64,000 nucleotides of DNA from Acanthochlamys bracteata (lineage: Eukaryota; Streptophyta; Magnoliopsida; Pandanales; Velloziaceae), in assembly GCA_019914995.1 (NCBI GenBank), contig CM034139.1, forward strand, positions 3,264,461 through 3,328,460, given 5' to 3'. The notes beneath the pieces are model-generated. The model searched no databases. It saw nothing but the letters and a program-made list of their open reading frames with translations, and was not told the DNA's origin. Both the position numbers and the translations under genes were made by a program. Positions 49,223 through 61,900 of this stretch are shown piece after piece. Position 1 is the stretch's first letter. Every line of letters starts with the position of its first letter.

Positions 49223-50194
49223 TTAAAATTTTCCCGGTCCAAAATAGTTAAAGTGAAAATTCAGCCAACTATAGCAAGCTGCAGCATTAGGATAAACACA
49301 TGCTGCATAATGAGTTAGGGGGCTATCGGCTTCTATCTCCTGAATAGTGTCCAATACCACTAAACATTGACGGATGGTTGGTATCGATAACGTCATTGCA
49401 TGTCTTTGACGTAGTATATCTGTCATGTCACCGATATGCTCCTTTCCAGATGATCCGGAACTCTTTCACTTCCTATCACTACTTCCTGATCTTAAAAGAT
49501 TTTGAGATATAGAAAAATACTGTGAAAAGAGATCATTATCAGTTATTATAGGAGAGCGAACCTGAAATGCAGGTTGAGGTTCTTCATTGGCTCGAACGTC
49601 GTCGCTATCTCCGCTGCCTTCCAAATCCGGTGGGTTTGAAGGTGCAGTCTCCTGTTGAACTTGTAATGGTGCCCAAGCCCGCGAACCATTGGCAACAAGA
49701 TCATCAAATAACACCGGGTACTATTCGCGATATATAGATAAATCTTTTCCCTTAAATTTTTTAAACTTAGGGTATGCCTAAAGAAAAAAAAAGTTCATTA
49801 GTTTAAAAAATTAATTTAATAATAATAACACATTTTTACGATTAGATAAAAATACCTTAATTTTTTCTTCCCACCACTCCTCATCTGCAGCGATTGTATT
49901 GCGAGTATAATTCCATCGCAAACTAGACTCTCCACGAATCAATGATTTATAATTATTGTAGTCACTCTTCATACCATCCCAATAATTTTTTAATTGTTTC
50001 CGCTCAACCTCCTGGCCATAAAATTCTTCAAATGATTTTTTGATATTTGTCCAGCCTTGCACATTAAAATAGGTTCCTGGCCTATTCCCCTTAGATATCT
50101 CTTGTTCACAATATTCAAGAAACTTAAAGTGGATAGCATCTGTCCACCTAATCGGGTTCACCTTTCTTGATCGACGTGATTTTGAGAATTTCAT
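49223..50194 (-). pseudogene. Myb/SANT-like partner of PIF/Harbinger element 2
   Basis: Exon A (50194-49856) encodes RWTDAIHFKFLEYCEQEISK, then GNRPGTYFNVQGWTNIKKSF and LKNYWDGMKSDYNNYKSLIR, with IAADEEWWEEKIK. This is the Myb/SANT-like (PF12776-type) domain of L10-interacting-Myb and Harbinger partner proteins. Exon B (49777 onward) starts AYPKFKKFKGKDL. Joining with the donor KIK|GTATTT and acceptor TTTAG|GCA keeps frame. An in-frame TAG (49733-49731) and a TGA (49468-49466) interrupt an otherwise readable C-terminus ending SWLNFHFNYFGPGKF. The acceptor ATGTTTAG abuts the start codon, pointing to a large 5'UTR intron. Confidence 0.85.
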
Positions 50195-50204
50195 CTAAAC
50201 ATAT

Positions 50205-51475
50205 GAAAATAAATCCCTCCAATATCATCATAGGGCAGCAAGAAAGCATTGTATAAAGCAAACATCATCATAGGGTAGCAAGAAAGCATAGGCAACACCA
50301 ACACACTAACTCAAATAACAGGCCAACAAAGATAGCATGTAAGGCAAATATATCGAAAAAATTTCATATAATAGCAAGGATAGCCAACAATCCCTCAAAA
50401 TTATCATATAGTCCAGTAAGAGCAAGCATACAAAAATATACCTCAAAATTTATTAATTGCTAATAAGAATAACAAATAATTCCTTAATAATCATCATAGG
50501 GCAGCAAGGAAGCATATAAGCAGCACCACCAGACAAAAATTCCTCAAAAAACATCATATGACAGCAAGGATAGCATAGGCAAGACTACCACAAACCCTCA
50601 AAAATCATCATAGGGCAGCAAGGAAGCATATAGGCAGCACTACCAGGCAAAAATCCCTCAAAAAACATCATATTGCAGCAAGGATAGCATATGTAACACT
50701 ACCACAAACCTTCAAAATTCATCATAGGGCAGCAAGAAAGCATATAGGCAACACCACCAGGCAAAAATTCCTCAAAAAACATCATATGACAGCAATGATA
50801 GCATAGACAAGACTACCACAAACCCTCAAAATTCATCATAGAGCAGCAAGGAAGCATATAGGCAGTACCACCAGGGAAAAATTCCTCAAAAAATATCATA
50901 TGGCAGCAAGGATAGCATAGGTAACACTACCACAAACCCTCAAAATTCATCATAGGGCAGCAAGGAAGCATATAGGCAGCACCACCAAGCAAAAATCTCT
51001 CAAAAAATATCATATGGCAGCAAAGATAGCATAGGCAACACTACCACAAACCCTAAAAAATCATCATAAGACAGCAAGGAAACATATAGGCAACACCACC
51101 AGGCAAAAATCCCTCAAAAAATATCATATGGCAACAAGGATAGCATAGGCAAGACTACCACAAACCCTAAAAAATCATCATAAGGTAGCAAGTAAGTATA
51201 TAGGCAGCACCACTAGGCAAAAATCTCTCAAAAAACATCATATGACAGTAAGGATAGCATAGGTAACACTACCACAAACCCTCAAAATTCATCATAGGGC
51301 AGTAACGTTGAGCATAAGCAGCACCACCACAACAACTCAAAAAACAAGCCAGCAAGAATAGCATGACATTATTGGGCAAAAAACCCTCAAATTTCATCAT
51401 AGGACAGCAAGACTGAGCCTAGGCAGCACCACCACAACAACTAAAAAAATAGGCCAGTAAGGATAGCATCTCAGT
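50205..51475. repeat. Minisatellite, 114-bp higher-order unit
   Basis: Copies of CAAACCCTCAAAATTCATCA start at 50591, 50705, 50819, 50933, 51047, 51161 and 51275, exactly 114 bp apart. Each unit contains two related halves of about 55 and 59 bp. Half 1 carries CATCATAGGGCAGCAAGGAA, half 2 carries CATCATATGGCAGCAAGGAT, and both end in CACCACCA/CACTACCA. The first (50205-50476) and last parts (51389-51475) are more degenerate. Copies differ mainly by substitutions. Confidence 0.95.
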
Positions 51476-53715
51476 TTAGAGTTGTATAAAGCAAAAATCT
51501 CTTCAAAAGTTAGTGTAGCATCCATTCCACTATCATGATATTATTAACTATCAAGCTAGCCAAACATCTTATTCAAAGTAACAATTCCTGCCATGCCATC
51601 CAAAAGGGGCTGCAAAATTATAAGGCAACCAAATATTTTATTTTAGCAATGTATAAGACAACAAACCCTTAGAAATTATTATATGGGCAGTAAGGGTAAA
51701 TATAGGCAACAATTAAATATATTTGGCTAAGATAAATGTTAGCATCCATTCCACTATTATGATATTATTAACTATCAAGCTAGCCAAACATCTCATTCAA
51801 AATAACAATTCCTGCCATGCCATCCAAAAGGGGCTGCAAGATTATAAGGCAACCAAACATCTCATTTTAGCAATGTATAAGACAACAAACCCTCAGAAAT
51901 CATCATAGGGAAAGTAAGGTTAGACAACAATCCTCAAAAATCTAGATAGGGCCAAGTAGGGTAAGCACAGACAAATATACATCAATATTCATTACTTGCC
52001 AAAAAGGATAGCCAACGATTCCTCAAAATTCATCATAGGGCCAGCAACGGTGTTTATAGACAACACCACTTCAAAAACTAAACCAAACCAGTAAGGATAG
52101 CCAACAATTCCTCAAAAATCATCAACAGGCCAGTAAGGACAAATATAGGCAACATATCTCAAAAAATATTTACTTGCTAGTAAAGATAACCGACAATCCC
52201 CAATAATTATCATAGGGTTTACAAGGGTGTTTATAGACAACACCACTTCAAAAACTAAACCAAACTAGTAAGGATAGCCAACAATTCCTCAAAAATCATC
52301 AACATGTCAGCAAGGACAAATATAAGCAGCATATCTCAAAAAATATTTATTTACTAGCAAAGATAACCGAAAATTCCTCAAAATTCATCATAGGGCTAGC
52401 TAGGGTAAGTATAGGCAGCATATCTCAAAAAATATTTACTTGCTAGTAAAGATAATCAACAATCCCTTAATAATCATCATAGGGCCAGTAAAGGTGTTTA
52501 TAGACAACACCACTCAAAAACTAAGCCAAACCGGTAAGGGTAGCCAACAATCCCTCAAAATTATCAACAGGCCAGTAAGGACAAGCATAGGCAAATATAT
52601 CTCAAAAATCATTAATTGCCAGTAAAAATAACTAACAATCCCTTAAAATTCATCATTGGGCCAGCTAGGGTAAGTATAGACAGCAACCATACATATTTGG
52701 TTAAGATAAGTGTAGCATCTATTTTATTATCATATTATCAATAACCATCAAGCTAGCCAAATATCTCATTCAAAGTAAAGATCCCTGCCGTCCAAAAGGG
52801 GATGCAAGGTAATAAGGCAACCAAACATCTCATTTGAGTATTTTATAAGACAACAAATCCTTAGAAATCATCATAGGAGCAGCAAGGTTATGCAACAATC
52901 CCTCAAAAATCCAGATAGGACAGCTATACATCATTATTCATTACTTGCCAACAAAGGATAGCCAACAATTCCTCAAAAATTATCAACATGCCAGAAAGAA
53001 CAAGTATAGGCAACATATCTCAAAAAATATTTACTTGCTAGTAAAGATAACCGACAATCCCTTAATAATCATCATAGGACCAGCGAGGGTGTTTATAGAC
53101 AACACCAATTCAAAAACTAAGCCAAACCAGCAAGGATAGCCAACAATTTCTCAAAAATCATCAACATGCCAGCAAGGACAAATATAGACAACATATCTCA
53201 AAAAATATTTATTTGCTAGTAAAGATAACCGACAATCACTCAAATTTTATCATAGGACCAGCTAGGGTAAGTATAGACAGCATATCTCAAAAAATATTTA
53301 CTTGCTAATAAAGATAACCAACAATCCCTCAATAATCATCATAGGGCCAGCAAGGGTGTTTATAGACAACACCACTTTAAAAACTAAGCCAAACCAGTAA
53401 AGATAGCCAACAATTTCTCAAACATCATCAACAGGCCAGCAAGGACAAGCATAGGCTAATATATCTCAAAAATCATTAATTGCTGTAAGAATAACTAACA
53501 ATCCTCAAAATTAATCATTGGACCAGTTAGGATAAGTATAGACAGTAACCATACATATTTTGGTTAAGATAAGTGTAGCATCTATTTTATTATCATGTTA
53601 TCAATAACCTTCAAACTAGCCAAACATCTCATTCAAAGTAACGATCCCTATCATGCCGTCCAAAAGGGGTTGTAAGGCTGAGCATAGGCAACCAAGCATC
53701 TCATTTTAGTACTGT
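51476..53715. repeat. Complex higher-order minisatellite array
   Basis: A block of about 170-190 bp starting GTGTAGCATCYATTYYA, containing CAAGCTAGCCAAACATCTCA and CCATCCAAAAGGGG, recurs at about 51511, 51741, 52708 and 53572. Between the later copies lie variants of CAACAATCCCTCAATAATCA, GTGTTTATAGACAACACCAC and AAAATATTTACTTGCTAGTA. The GTGTTTATAG motif occurs at about 52051, 52228, 52495, 53090 and 53357 (spacings 177, 267, 595, 267). It shares CTCAAAAATCATCA and CCAGCAAGG with the 114-bp array, so both derive from one ancestor. Confidence 0.9.
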
Positions 53716-54374
53716 TCAAAAGCAGTACACAAAATTAGAAATGGGTGTGCAAAACTAATGAAATGCATTTAACCGTAATGGAGAGAAGCTCGAATAAATT
53801 TTATATGAAAGATTGCATATACAATAATACTTTTGCACAGAGTAGTCTAAACATGTCAAGTAAAGAAAACTTATGAATTAAAAACACAATAAGAATTAAA
53901 TCAATAATACTTTTACCTTCACTGTTAAATCAAAGGAGGAACAACAACACCTATAAGCACTCACGATATGCAAAAACTGTATGAACTGCATGGACAAGCA
54001 CTCATCATCTGCAAGCACATCTTAAGAAAAAAATAACAAGCACTGCAAATCATTACGGAAAATAACTCACCATCTGCAGTGTAAACCGAGAACAAAAAAG
54101 TAAGCCATATATGTCGAAATAAATAGAGGACGAACACACATCCATACATACTCAAAAAATACTATACCGTTAATTGTTAAAACCGTTATTGTCAACAGAA
54201 AAAAAAAAAGAAAACAAACTAAAAAAAATAATTGCCGCTAAAAATCTTACCAGATTGAGAGAAAAACGGCGGCGAAAGCTCTAGTAAAGAAAATCCAAAG
54301 CAAAAGAGATTAAGATCGGCCGGACGAAGATGTCAACACAAACGACACCGACAACGGTGTCGAACGAAGAAATT

Positions 54375-54383
54375 TTTATATAT
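54375..54383 (-). promoter_or_regulatory. TATA-like motif for the Myb/SANT partner gene
   Basis: TATATAAA on the minus strand lies about 25-35 bp upstream of a plausible start in the leader region (54350), consistent with a plant TATA promoter. This is by position and sequence only. Confidence 0.4.
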
Positions 54384-54699
54384 TTTTAATTTTAAAAATT
54401 TCTTTGGAATGCATATTGGCTGACGGGTTACTCCTTTCTTACTTTGCTATGTAGAATATAGTAAAAAAAAATTTATATAAAATAAAAAATTGACATAAAA
54501 AGTAGTTGAAAATTACTGTCAAAATGGTGCCTAAGTATACGTTTGCAAATTAGTAAAACGTAAAGTTTATTCAAATTAAAAAGCTCAGGCCATAAATTAT
54601 TATTATTTACAATCATGCATTACTGAAATTAGTGTTCAAATGTGAGTAAACATTGTGCACAATAACTTAAACATGTGTGCTTCTCTTATAAAAAAAACT

Positions 54700-54935
54700 T
54701 ATATTTCACCATTTATAAAATAAAGTTTTCTAAAATAAAAAATATTTTTATTTTTTAAAAAATAAGTTTTATTTTTTTATCTTAAAATAAAAATAAAAAT
54801 ATATAATATAAAAATTTTACTACGTAAAAATTTTCATAATTTCTAAATTTTTAAATATTTATAAAATATATATTAAAAAATATAAAATAAAAAATTAAAA
54901 AAAAAATTGAAAAACGCAATTCCAAACGTCCCTCG
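54700..54935. mobile_element. AT-rich MITE, family A
   Basis: The copy contains TAAAATAAAGTTTTCTAAAA, AAATTTTACTACGTAAAAAT and TTTCTAAATTTTTAAATATT, ending TTCCAAACGTCCCTCG. It lies between PIF/Harbinger element 2 and AUL1. Confidence 0.5.
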
Positions 54936-55860
54936 AATGTGTTCATACATACTAAAACATATTGCGGATATATTACTATTATAAGTAAAAGATATTATGC
55001 TCAATGCATGGTTGTTTGATACCAATTCATAAATATTTATGCTAATATGAGACAACGTATATAATAGTCAAAGACATTGGATGCACTATTTATTCAAGTA
55101 CTATGAATGTGCTCCCACATCATTGAAATATTTGTTTACTCGCTAGTAAATTTCCATATGCTTACGGCGTTTTTACTTTAAAATAAATTTATTTTTTAAA
55201 GTTTTTAAAAACAAAAAGTAAATATATATATATTTTTTGTATTAAAAACGAAATTTAAAAGTAAAAAAGGTGTATAGTTTTACACACATTGGAATATCTG
55301 AGAATGTTCGAATTTTTTAAATAAAAAATATTTTATAATATTTCAAAAAATAAATTTATATATACAAACATTTAAAAAATTTTAGCAAAAAGTTCATCGT
55401 AATCAACGAGAGATCCGTAACTTCTTTTCCAGTGCGTAAGGCTACTTCCGTCTTTTGCCCACCACGCTATTCCAGTCATTCAAGTTGGGCCCCACCTCCT
55501 GGCCATCTCTTTATACGTTACGAAAATCTCTGACGGTCATAGGCCCCACCTTCCCCCGTTCCAAATTCCAAAACAAAACAAAATAAAAGGTAACTAAAAA
55601 ACGAAGAATCCTATTTTGCAGAAGGAGTCCCATATCAATAATTTATCTTTATCAAGGGTTCTAAACTTTTTTGTCAATAAGATTTAAACCGTATGTAATA
55701 TATTTCAGAAGAAGCATCTAATCAGGGTTCAAAGTTGCTAATAAACTATTAAGGACAATGTTGTAAAATAAAATTATGAAAAGCAGCTTTGCGAAAGAAA
55801 AACAAAAAAGCTGCTTCGCTGAACTCCTCACTTCATTTCTCTCGTTTCTCTCCGCTCTCT
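54936..55860. other. AUL1 upstream region, no gene seen
   Basis: AT-rich DNA grading into the 5' leader of the auxilin-like gene. No element or gene was identified. The promoter is probably here. Confidence 0.45.
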
Positions 55861-55882
55861 GCTCTGACTCTCCTCCCTCTAT

Positions 55883-55908
55883 AGAGAGAGAGAGAGAGAG
55901 AGAGAGAA
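55883..55908. repeat. (GA)n microsatellite in AUL1 leader
   Basis: About 13 GA dinucleotides lie 17 bp upstream of the start codon. Such GA tracts are common in plant 5' leaders. Confidence 0.95.
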
Positions 55909-55924
55909 CAGAGAAACCCTAGCA

Positions 55925-58900
55925 ATGGAGAGAACGAGAACAAAGAAGCCAGAGAACGGCAGAGGTGGAACAGCAACGACGTTCGCTGACGTGTTTGGGG
56001 GCCCACCAAAGTACTCGGCGGCAACAGGGGCCGCGGCTGGAGGAGGAAGTGAGGATTTCTACGGGGAGATCTTTGGAGGGCTCTCAACTACTTGCTCAAT
56101 CCCGTTTCTTGATATTCCGCCCGCACCGGCGGTCTCTGATATCGCCGCTGCCGTTGGAGGAGTCATTGATTATGATGAGATTTTTGGAGGGTTTAGTGCT
56201 GATATTGGTGTTTCTTATGAGGAGCTAGTTGGGATTGGGCGGGTGGATAAGGAACAAGAGCAAGCTGTTTCGAAGCAGGAAAATTCCAAGTGAGTTTTTT
56301 TTTTAAAAATAATTTTTTTAAAGAACTGAATCTTTGTTTTATTTTGTATTGTTAGTTGATGGAAACTGAGACTTTTTTTGTTGCAGATGTAAAAGGTAAA
56401 TCTATATAGCTCTGAAGTGTTAGAGACAAATTTTTGGTTTTTATTTTGTTCTTGATTAGTTGTTGGACATGCGAGTCATACATGTGAAGGAAAAATATGC
56501 TTCCCTATTTGACTGTAATGGAGTTTAACTTTTGGGAAGGGTTCACCTTCACTGAGTCGTTGTTTTGGTGATCTCTGCTGGTTTTGATTCGTAACTGGAA
56601 TTTTAATTTACTAGGCGAAGTTGAAAAGTTCATGCTCTGGTAGAAGAATTTTCTTTATTCCCTTTGGGGGCATTAGTTTTAGATCTTTGCAGAGAATGTT
56701 AGTTTAACAATTCGTTTGGTGAATTGCTGGTGTTTATTTTTCTTCATATGTAGATTGAAAATTATGAGCATTCTCTGTGAGAAGTCTCACTCTGTTCGAC
56801 CTGAAATATTTCAAGAAGTTTTCAGGATTTTTAAGTAAACTTGATTGTTTGCTTTGTTTTGTTTATTACTCGATAGTTAGATGGAGTTGGATTTCTCCAT
56901 CCATAATAAAAGAATATTTTATCAGGTCAGCTGCTAAAATGATTTCTTTTCAAAGCAGTTCAACTGTTGCTAAGCTTGTTGGTCATGATTCTATTTCCGC
57001 AATTACAAGCTGGTATGAGCTTTTCCCTATCTGAAGTAAGGAGAAAGCTCATCTTGGTTGACTGCTGAGGCGAAGTTTCATATGGAAGCAATTGTTTCTG
57101 GTGGAGTATGCAGTTATTTGTTTCACTAAACATTTTATGAATCCATGGGGTCTTGTATGCAGTTTAAATAGCAGGGAATAGGCTTCAATAAGGGAATTCA
57201 AAGATCTTCCTACTTCTCCTCTAGTTGTTGATATATGAGGGAAGGCAAAAGTTTTCTCTACTGAAGTTAGTGTCAACGGGTGGTAGGACCAGAACTTTTG
57301 GAGGCATATGTGATAGTAGAAATTGGCGAATCGTCGTAAAGATGCACTTGTTGAGAGAAGAGTGGAGAAAAAGCAATGGACACTAGGGATCATTAAAGAG
57401 TAAAACCTACAAGGCGTTAGTGCGAAGTTGCACTATGTATAAGTGGGTACGTTTGACCTTCTGGTCCTATTGTTAGGAGTAGATCCCTCATATAAGTTTC
57501 ACAGGAGCTCATACATGGTGAATAGTCTTGCCTGCTTCTTTGAGATGCCATGTATACCATTTGCCTCTTAAAACACGTACCATGATTGCACCATGCCTTT
57601 CACAAATTGTTGAATTGCTTATTTTGTCCAGCTTAACAAATTCCCTGTACTCTCTAGTTTGACTTGTCTAACATAGAACGTATCTCGAGGTCATCATGAG
57701 CATTTTGTGTAACCATGGATTCCTTGACTCGGGCATTTAATATAAGATCTTAGATGAAAAGTTTTTAAAACTAGTAAGTTTAGATGCAACTCTGTTAGGT
57801 GGGGTCTGAATTTGGGGAAAAACCTTATTTGTGTGAGCGCTAAGAGTTTAAGCTTGTGATAAGGTCTCAAAGTTTGTTAACCTTTTGTGTGGTATGAGGT
57901 CTAAGAATCTTAACATACTGTATGTTCAAGATCACAAGCATGGGGTTTGTGGCTAAGGGCTCGTGGACAAATCGAGCTCCCGTAAAATTGGCTAGGGAAG
58001 TTACCACCAAAATTTTTTTGACTATCAACATATATATGTAGAAGTCCTTTTGCTTCCTTAGAGCTTTGAAGAAATTTATTGAACAAGGAATTCATTGGAA
58101 TGAACTCCTAGCTTTTTGTAAAAGTTCCATGTTCTAATTACCAAATCTATTTTCTTTTTATTTGTAAAAATTCAGTTCATAATATGAACAAACCACTCAT
58201 GGACCCATCCTTAAATGCAAATTCAAAATCAAAGGTATAATTCCACGATACAAAAAGTTATTGTGATATTAAAACAACCACATAATTTCTTGCATTTAGA
58301 TGCATTAGTTACAACAAGTTGAATATTCCAAGAGTTTTAAAGATATACTTCAGTTTCAGAACAAAGTTTGAATCCAGGCTAAATTTTAATCCACAGCGAA
58401 CTGTCGTTATTACAAGATTAATATTGATACTTGTTATTCTTAATGTAGTGACAGTTACAATCATCCCTATTCCACTTCATGAAGATCCAATTATACTAAA
58501 AAGAAACTATAAATATGTTTCTTTTTACTGAATACCCACACAATTGAGATATTGCAGCAAGAGTGTAGGACATTAATTTACATTTCTATAGTCTAATCGA
58601 GTTGTTTAGAGATATCTCAAACATGATCACAATTGTTGCTTCCTCTACAAAAAGAATCTAGCAATTGATAATATAGACTAAACAATAAGGTAAACATGAT
58701 GATAAGAAGGTTTAAAAGTACGTTTATATAAGTTTACTATTGCAATAAAATAAAAACAAATAGAAGTCTTCACAGCCTCTAGCTAGCCTATAAGAAAGGA
58801 GACTGTGGTATTTGAAAGGAGATTGTGGTAATTGCTTTTGTCCCATGTGTCTTCTTTCTTTTGTACATGCTTTACTTTCATCGTGCATTTCGTTTATTAT

Positions 58901-61900
58901 GGGACTTGCAATAAAAAAAAGATGTCAAGAAATCTAATTAAAGTAACAAAAGGTGGTCATAAGTAATAAAATAGAAATATTTTGGAAGTAATTGGAAAAT
59001 TAGAATTATTTTTCTAAAAAGCCCATGCAATGTAAGGACTATTAGTAAGAGACAATTGGAGACAAGGATGCTGCCAATCTTGATGGGGCGGTGGGGGTGT
59101 GGCAACTAAACTCAAACAGAAGTTTAAAAAAATGACATACAAAAGTAAATCCAAAACCTACTTCTTGGATGAGTCGAGCTCTTCCTAAAGAACTCCTTTG
59201 CAACTATTTTGACCACTGAACCATCATATTAGGCATGTCAATATTGTACTATGATATTTGTAAGGTATTTCCATAGAGAGGGACCGGTCCTATACAGCTT
59301 CGCTCAAGGGGTCTTTATTAGCTCTGCCTTTGGTTGCCTTTTGCAACTTCTCACCTTAATTACAATAACGATAAATAAAAGGAATTAAACTATATTAGTA
59401 ATTCATATGTATTTATGGCAATTTGATAAACACAAGGTTGGACTCTCTCCCTTATTAAAAAAGTGTTAAATCAGTTCATTACTTTAAAAACAATCATATC
59501 CCTGTATTGATATTAATTTATTATCATGCTTTTCCTACTAAATTTCTTAGTTTTCCAGGCAAGGACACATGCATCTTGTTTGTCTCCTTTGTTAGCAACC
59601 ACCCATTCAATGCAAGCATCAATGGTAGTGTAAGACTCCATCAATTTTTGGCCTTCATGCATAAATTAACGACGACAATGTCAAGATGTATTACATGTTA
59701 ATCTATATAGTTTAACTCCTCAAGGTTTCTCTTTGCTAACATCAATAGGAAGATGTATGATGCTATCGAATATCTAATCCATCTAGCCTCCTACCTAGTA
59801 GACTTAATAATGCATAATAAGTATGTGAAAGGGATAAGATTCAGCACCATCAATGATAAATACCTGGTTGTTAGGGTGCGGTTTTTTGTTTTTGGGTGCT
59901 TGATTTTAGAGATGAAGGAATAAAGAAGTGCTAAAAAGAATAATGGCAAAGTTCAATATTGGTTTTGAAATCACTGTTAGGATTATTTATAAAAAGTGGC
60001 TTGGTTCATTACTTTTTAGTAACAAAGAGGATCCAAATCAAACTCATAAAAGTGAAAATTTCGTTATAAGATGTCCACAAAGAAATTATTGTTGCATTTC
60101 TCATGCTACTTTTGCTTTTGAACTTGATATATCAGTTAACATAACAAAAAGAAGTTAAAGCACTAATTTGACGTTGCACGTGATTAGGAAACTAGTCATG
60201 CAAGCATGCATACTACAAATATCTTACTATAAATGAGAATCTTTTGTTTTTGTACAACATAGAGCGAGAAATACATGAATCATCTTACCTTGGACGAGTA
60301 CATCTATGGTTCTCTATTTTCTACATCCTTGTTTATTGTTTCTTGGTTGTAAGGTCGGCATTCGGTGTGGTACATCACGTGGAGATTGGTGTTTCAAGGT
60401 TATGGTTAATCTAAGAAAGGTATATACAAGAGGGTAGTAAGGAATGATTTGTGGTTTTATTCCATATGCATCTTTTACCAAAATAGTGCTCAGTTACACA
60501 ATCTGGAACTTTATGCAAAGCTCTAAGTCTTGGAAAATTCATCATTTGTAGCATTCTCTTCCCTTTTTGTAATTTAAGAAAAGGTGTATACAAGAGGGAA
60601 ATATGGATGATCTGTGATTTTATTCATCTTGGACATATGCATCTTTTACCAAAATAGTGCTTGTTGTTACAAAATCTTGAACTTTATGCAAAGCTCTGTG
60701 CTTGGCAAGTTCATCATTTGAAGCATTCTCATTCCCTTTTGGTAATATATCTAGAGATAGCTACTTTTCTTAGTGCAGTGAAGCTTTCTGTTTACAGTAA
60801 AGACTTAGGCTACAGTTAGAACATCATTGAATATGCAAATGACAGCGCGTGCATGGTGGTCAAAATATCTACAACTATGCGAGAATGATGGGTTTTTCTC
60901 TCAAATGGTGGTGAAGAGATCTTGTTAACTAATATTGGTATTCCACCCATGGAGAGTGTAGGAGCAGTACTTCACTATGTTTGGATTACATTAGAGTTTG
61001 GGGTCCAATTGTTAGGATTAGGCCTCTGTATAAGGTATATAGGAGCTTATGGGCATAAGCCGTCTATCTATTTTTCCAAGATCCCATGTATACCACATGC
61101 CTCTTAAAACTCCTTCCATGTTTGCACCTTTTTCCATGTATGTCCTAAATCCTAGCATGTGTGACCATGTCTTGCCCAAATTGATGAGGTGCTTATTTAT
61201 CCTCAACATTTAGTTTGGTGTAAGCCATGTACATGCGGTATGGTACATTTCTTGATTTGCTTTCTGGTGACTTATGCTTGCTGTTTTCCTGATTACTGCT
61301 TGGTTTTGACATCCTAGGTATCTTCCATTAGATTCAATAATTGGCATGCTTACCTTTCATTGTTATATTTATTTTTTTCTCCTCAGGGATCCGGAAGTTT
61401 TCCGTGAGCAAAATGCGAGAGAAGCAACTCCTAGTGGCGCTGCCATGGAGCACCCGGTGTCCTCTAATAAACAACATTTTTGTTTGAATTCTGAGGCTCT
61501 CATTAATGGTCCACTTGAGAACAGCATTTCTTACAAGATTGGAGGGGGAACTCCTCAAGCCGACAGTACAGGATATACCTTTCTGGTTGATTCCTCTTGC
61601 AATTTACTTAGTGAAGATGCTGAATCTTCATTGAACATGGCTGCAAATGACCTTGGAGAAAAAGCAGGTTTTGTTAAAGGAAACAGTGATGTAAAACAAG
61701 AGGATTTGGTCAAAGAAACCTCTTCCTTTCCTAGTTCAAGAAGTTCAGTAGATGAGCTCAATGATAAGACATTTGTACCTGAGGATGCTCCTGCAATCAA
61801 GTCTTATTCGCGCTCCTCCAGTTATCATTCTACTTCCAGTGGTGATGTTTCTTATAGGAATACGTCTTACGTAACAATCTCTGATATAAATCTTCGGACT

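Larger units (their letters stand above)
50195..54250 (-). other. Predicted 4.06-kb 5'UTR intron filled with minisatellite
   Basis: On the minus strand, CTCAATCTG|GTAAGA at 54251/54250 is a near-ideal plant donor. CATATGTTTAG at 50196-50195 is directly before the Myb/SANT start codon. Within the intron, about 50205-53715 is tandem repeat and 53716-54240 is unique. A TATA-like motif TATATAAA (about 54375-54383) and an apparent leader (about 54251-54350) complete the model. Splicing is predicted, not observed. Confidence 0.6.
56290..61386 (+). other. AUL1 intron 1, 5.1 kb
   Basis: No gene was recognised. It holds a diverged direct repeat (57445-57645 and 60990-61205), a tandem duplication (60413-60745) and several domainless open frames. 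A candidate 9-nt microexon ATGTAAAAG lies at 56387-56395. Confidence 0.6.

Noticed and set aside
50205..53715. Possibility that the tandem array is a CRISPR array or encodes a repeat protein
   Set aside because: Units are long and nearly contiguous without unique spacers, and the setting is a plant nucleus. Stops occur in all frames despite the 114-bp period.
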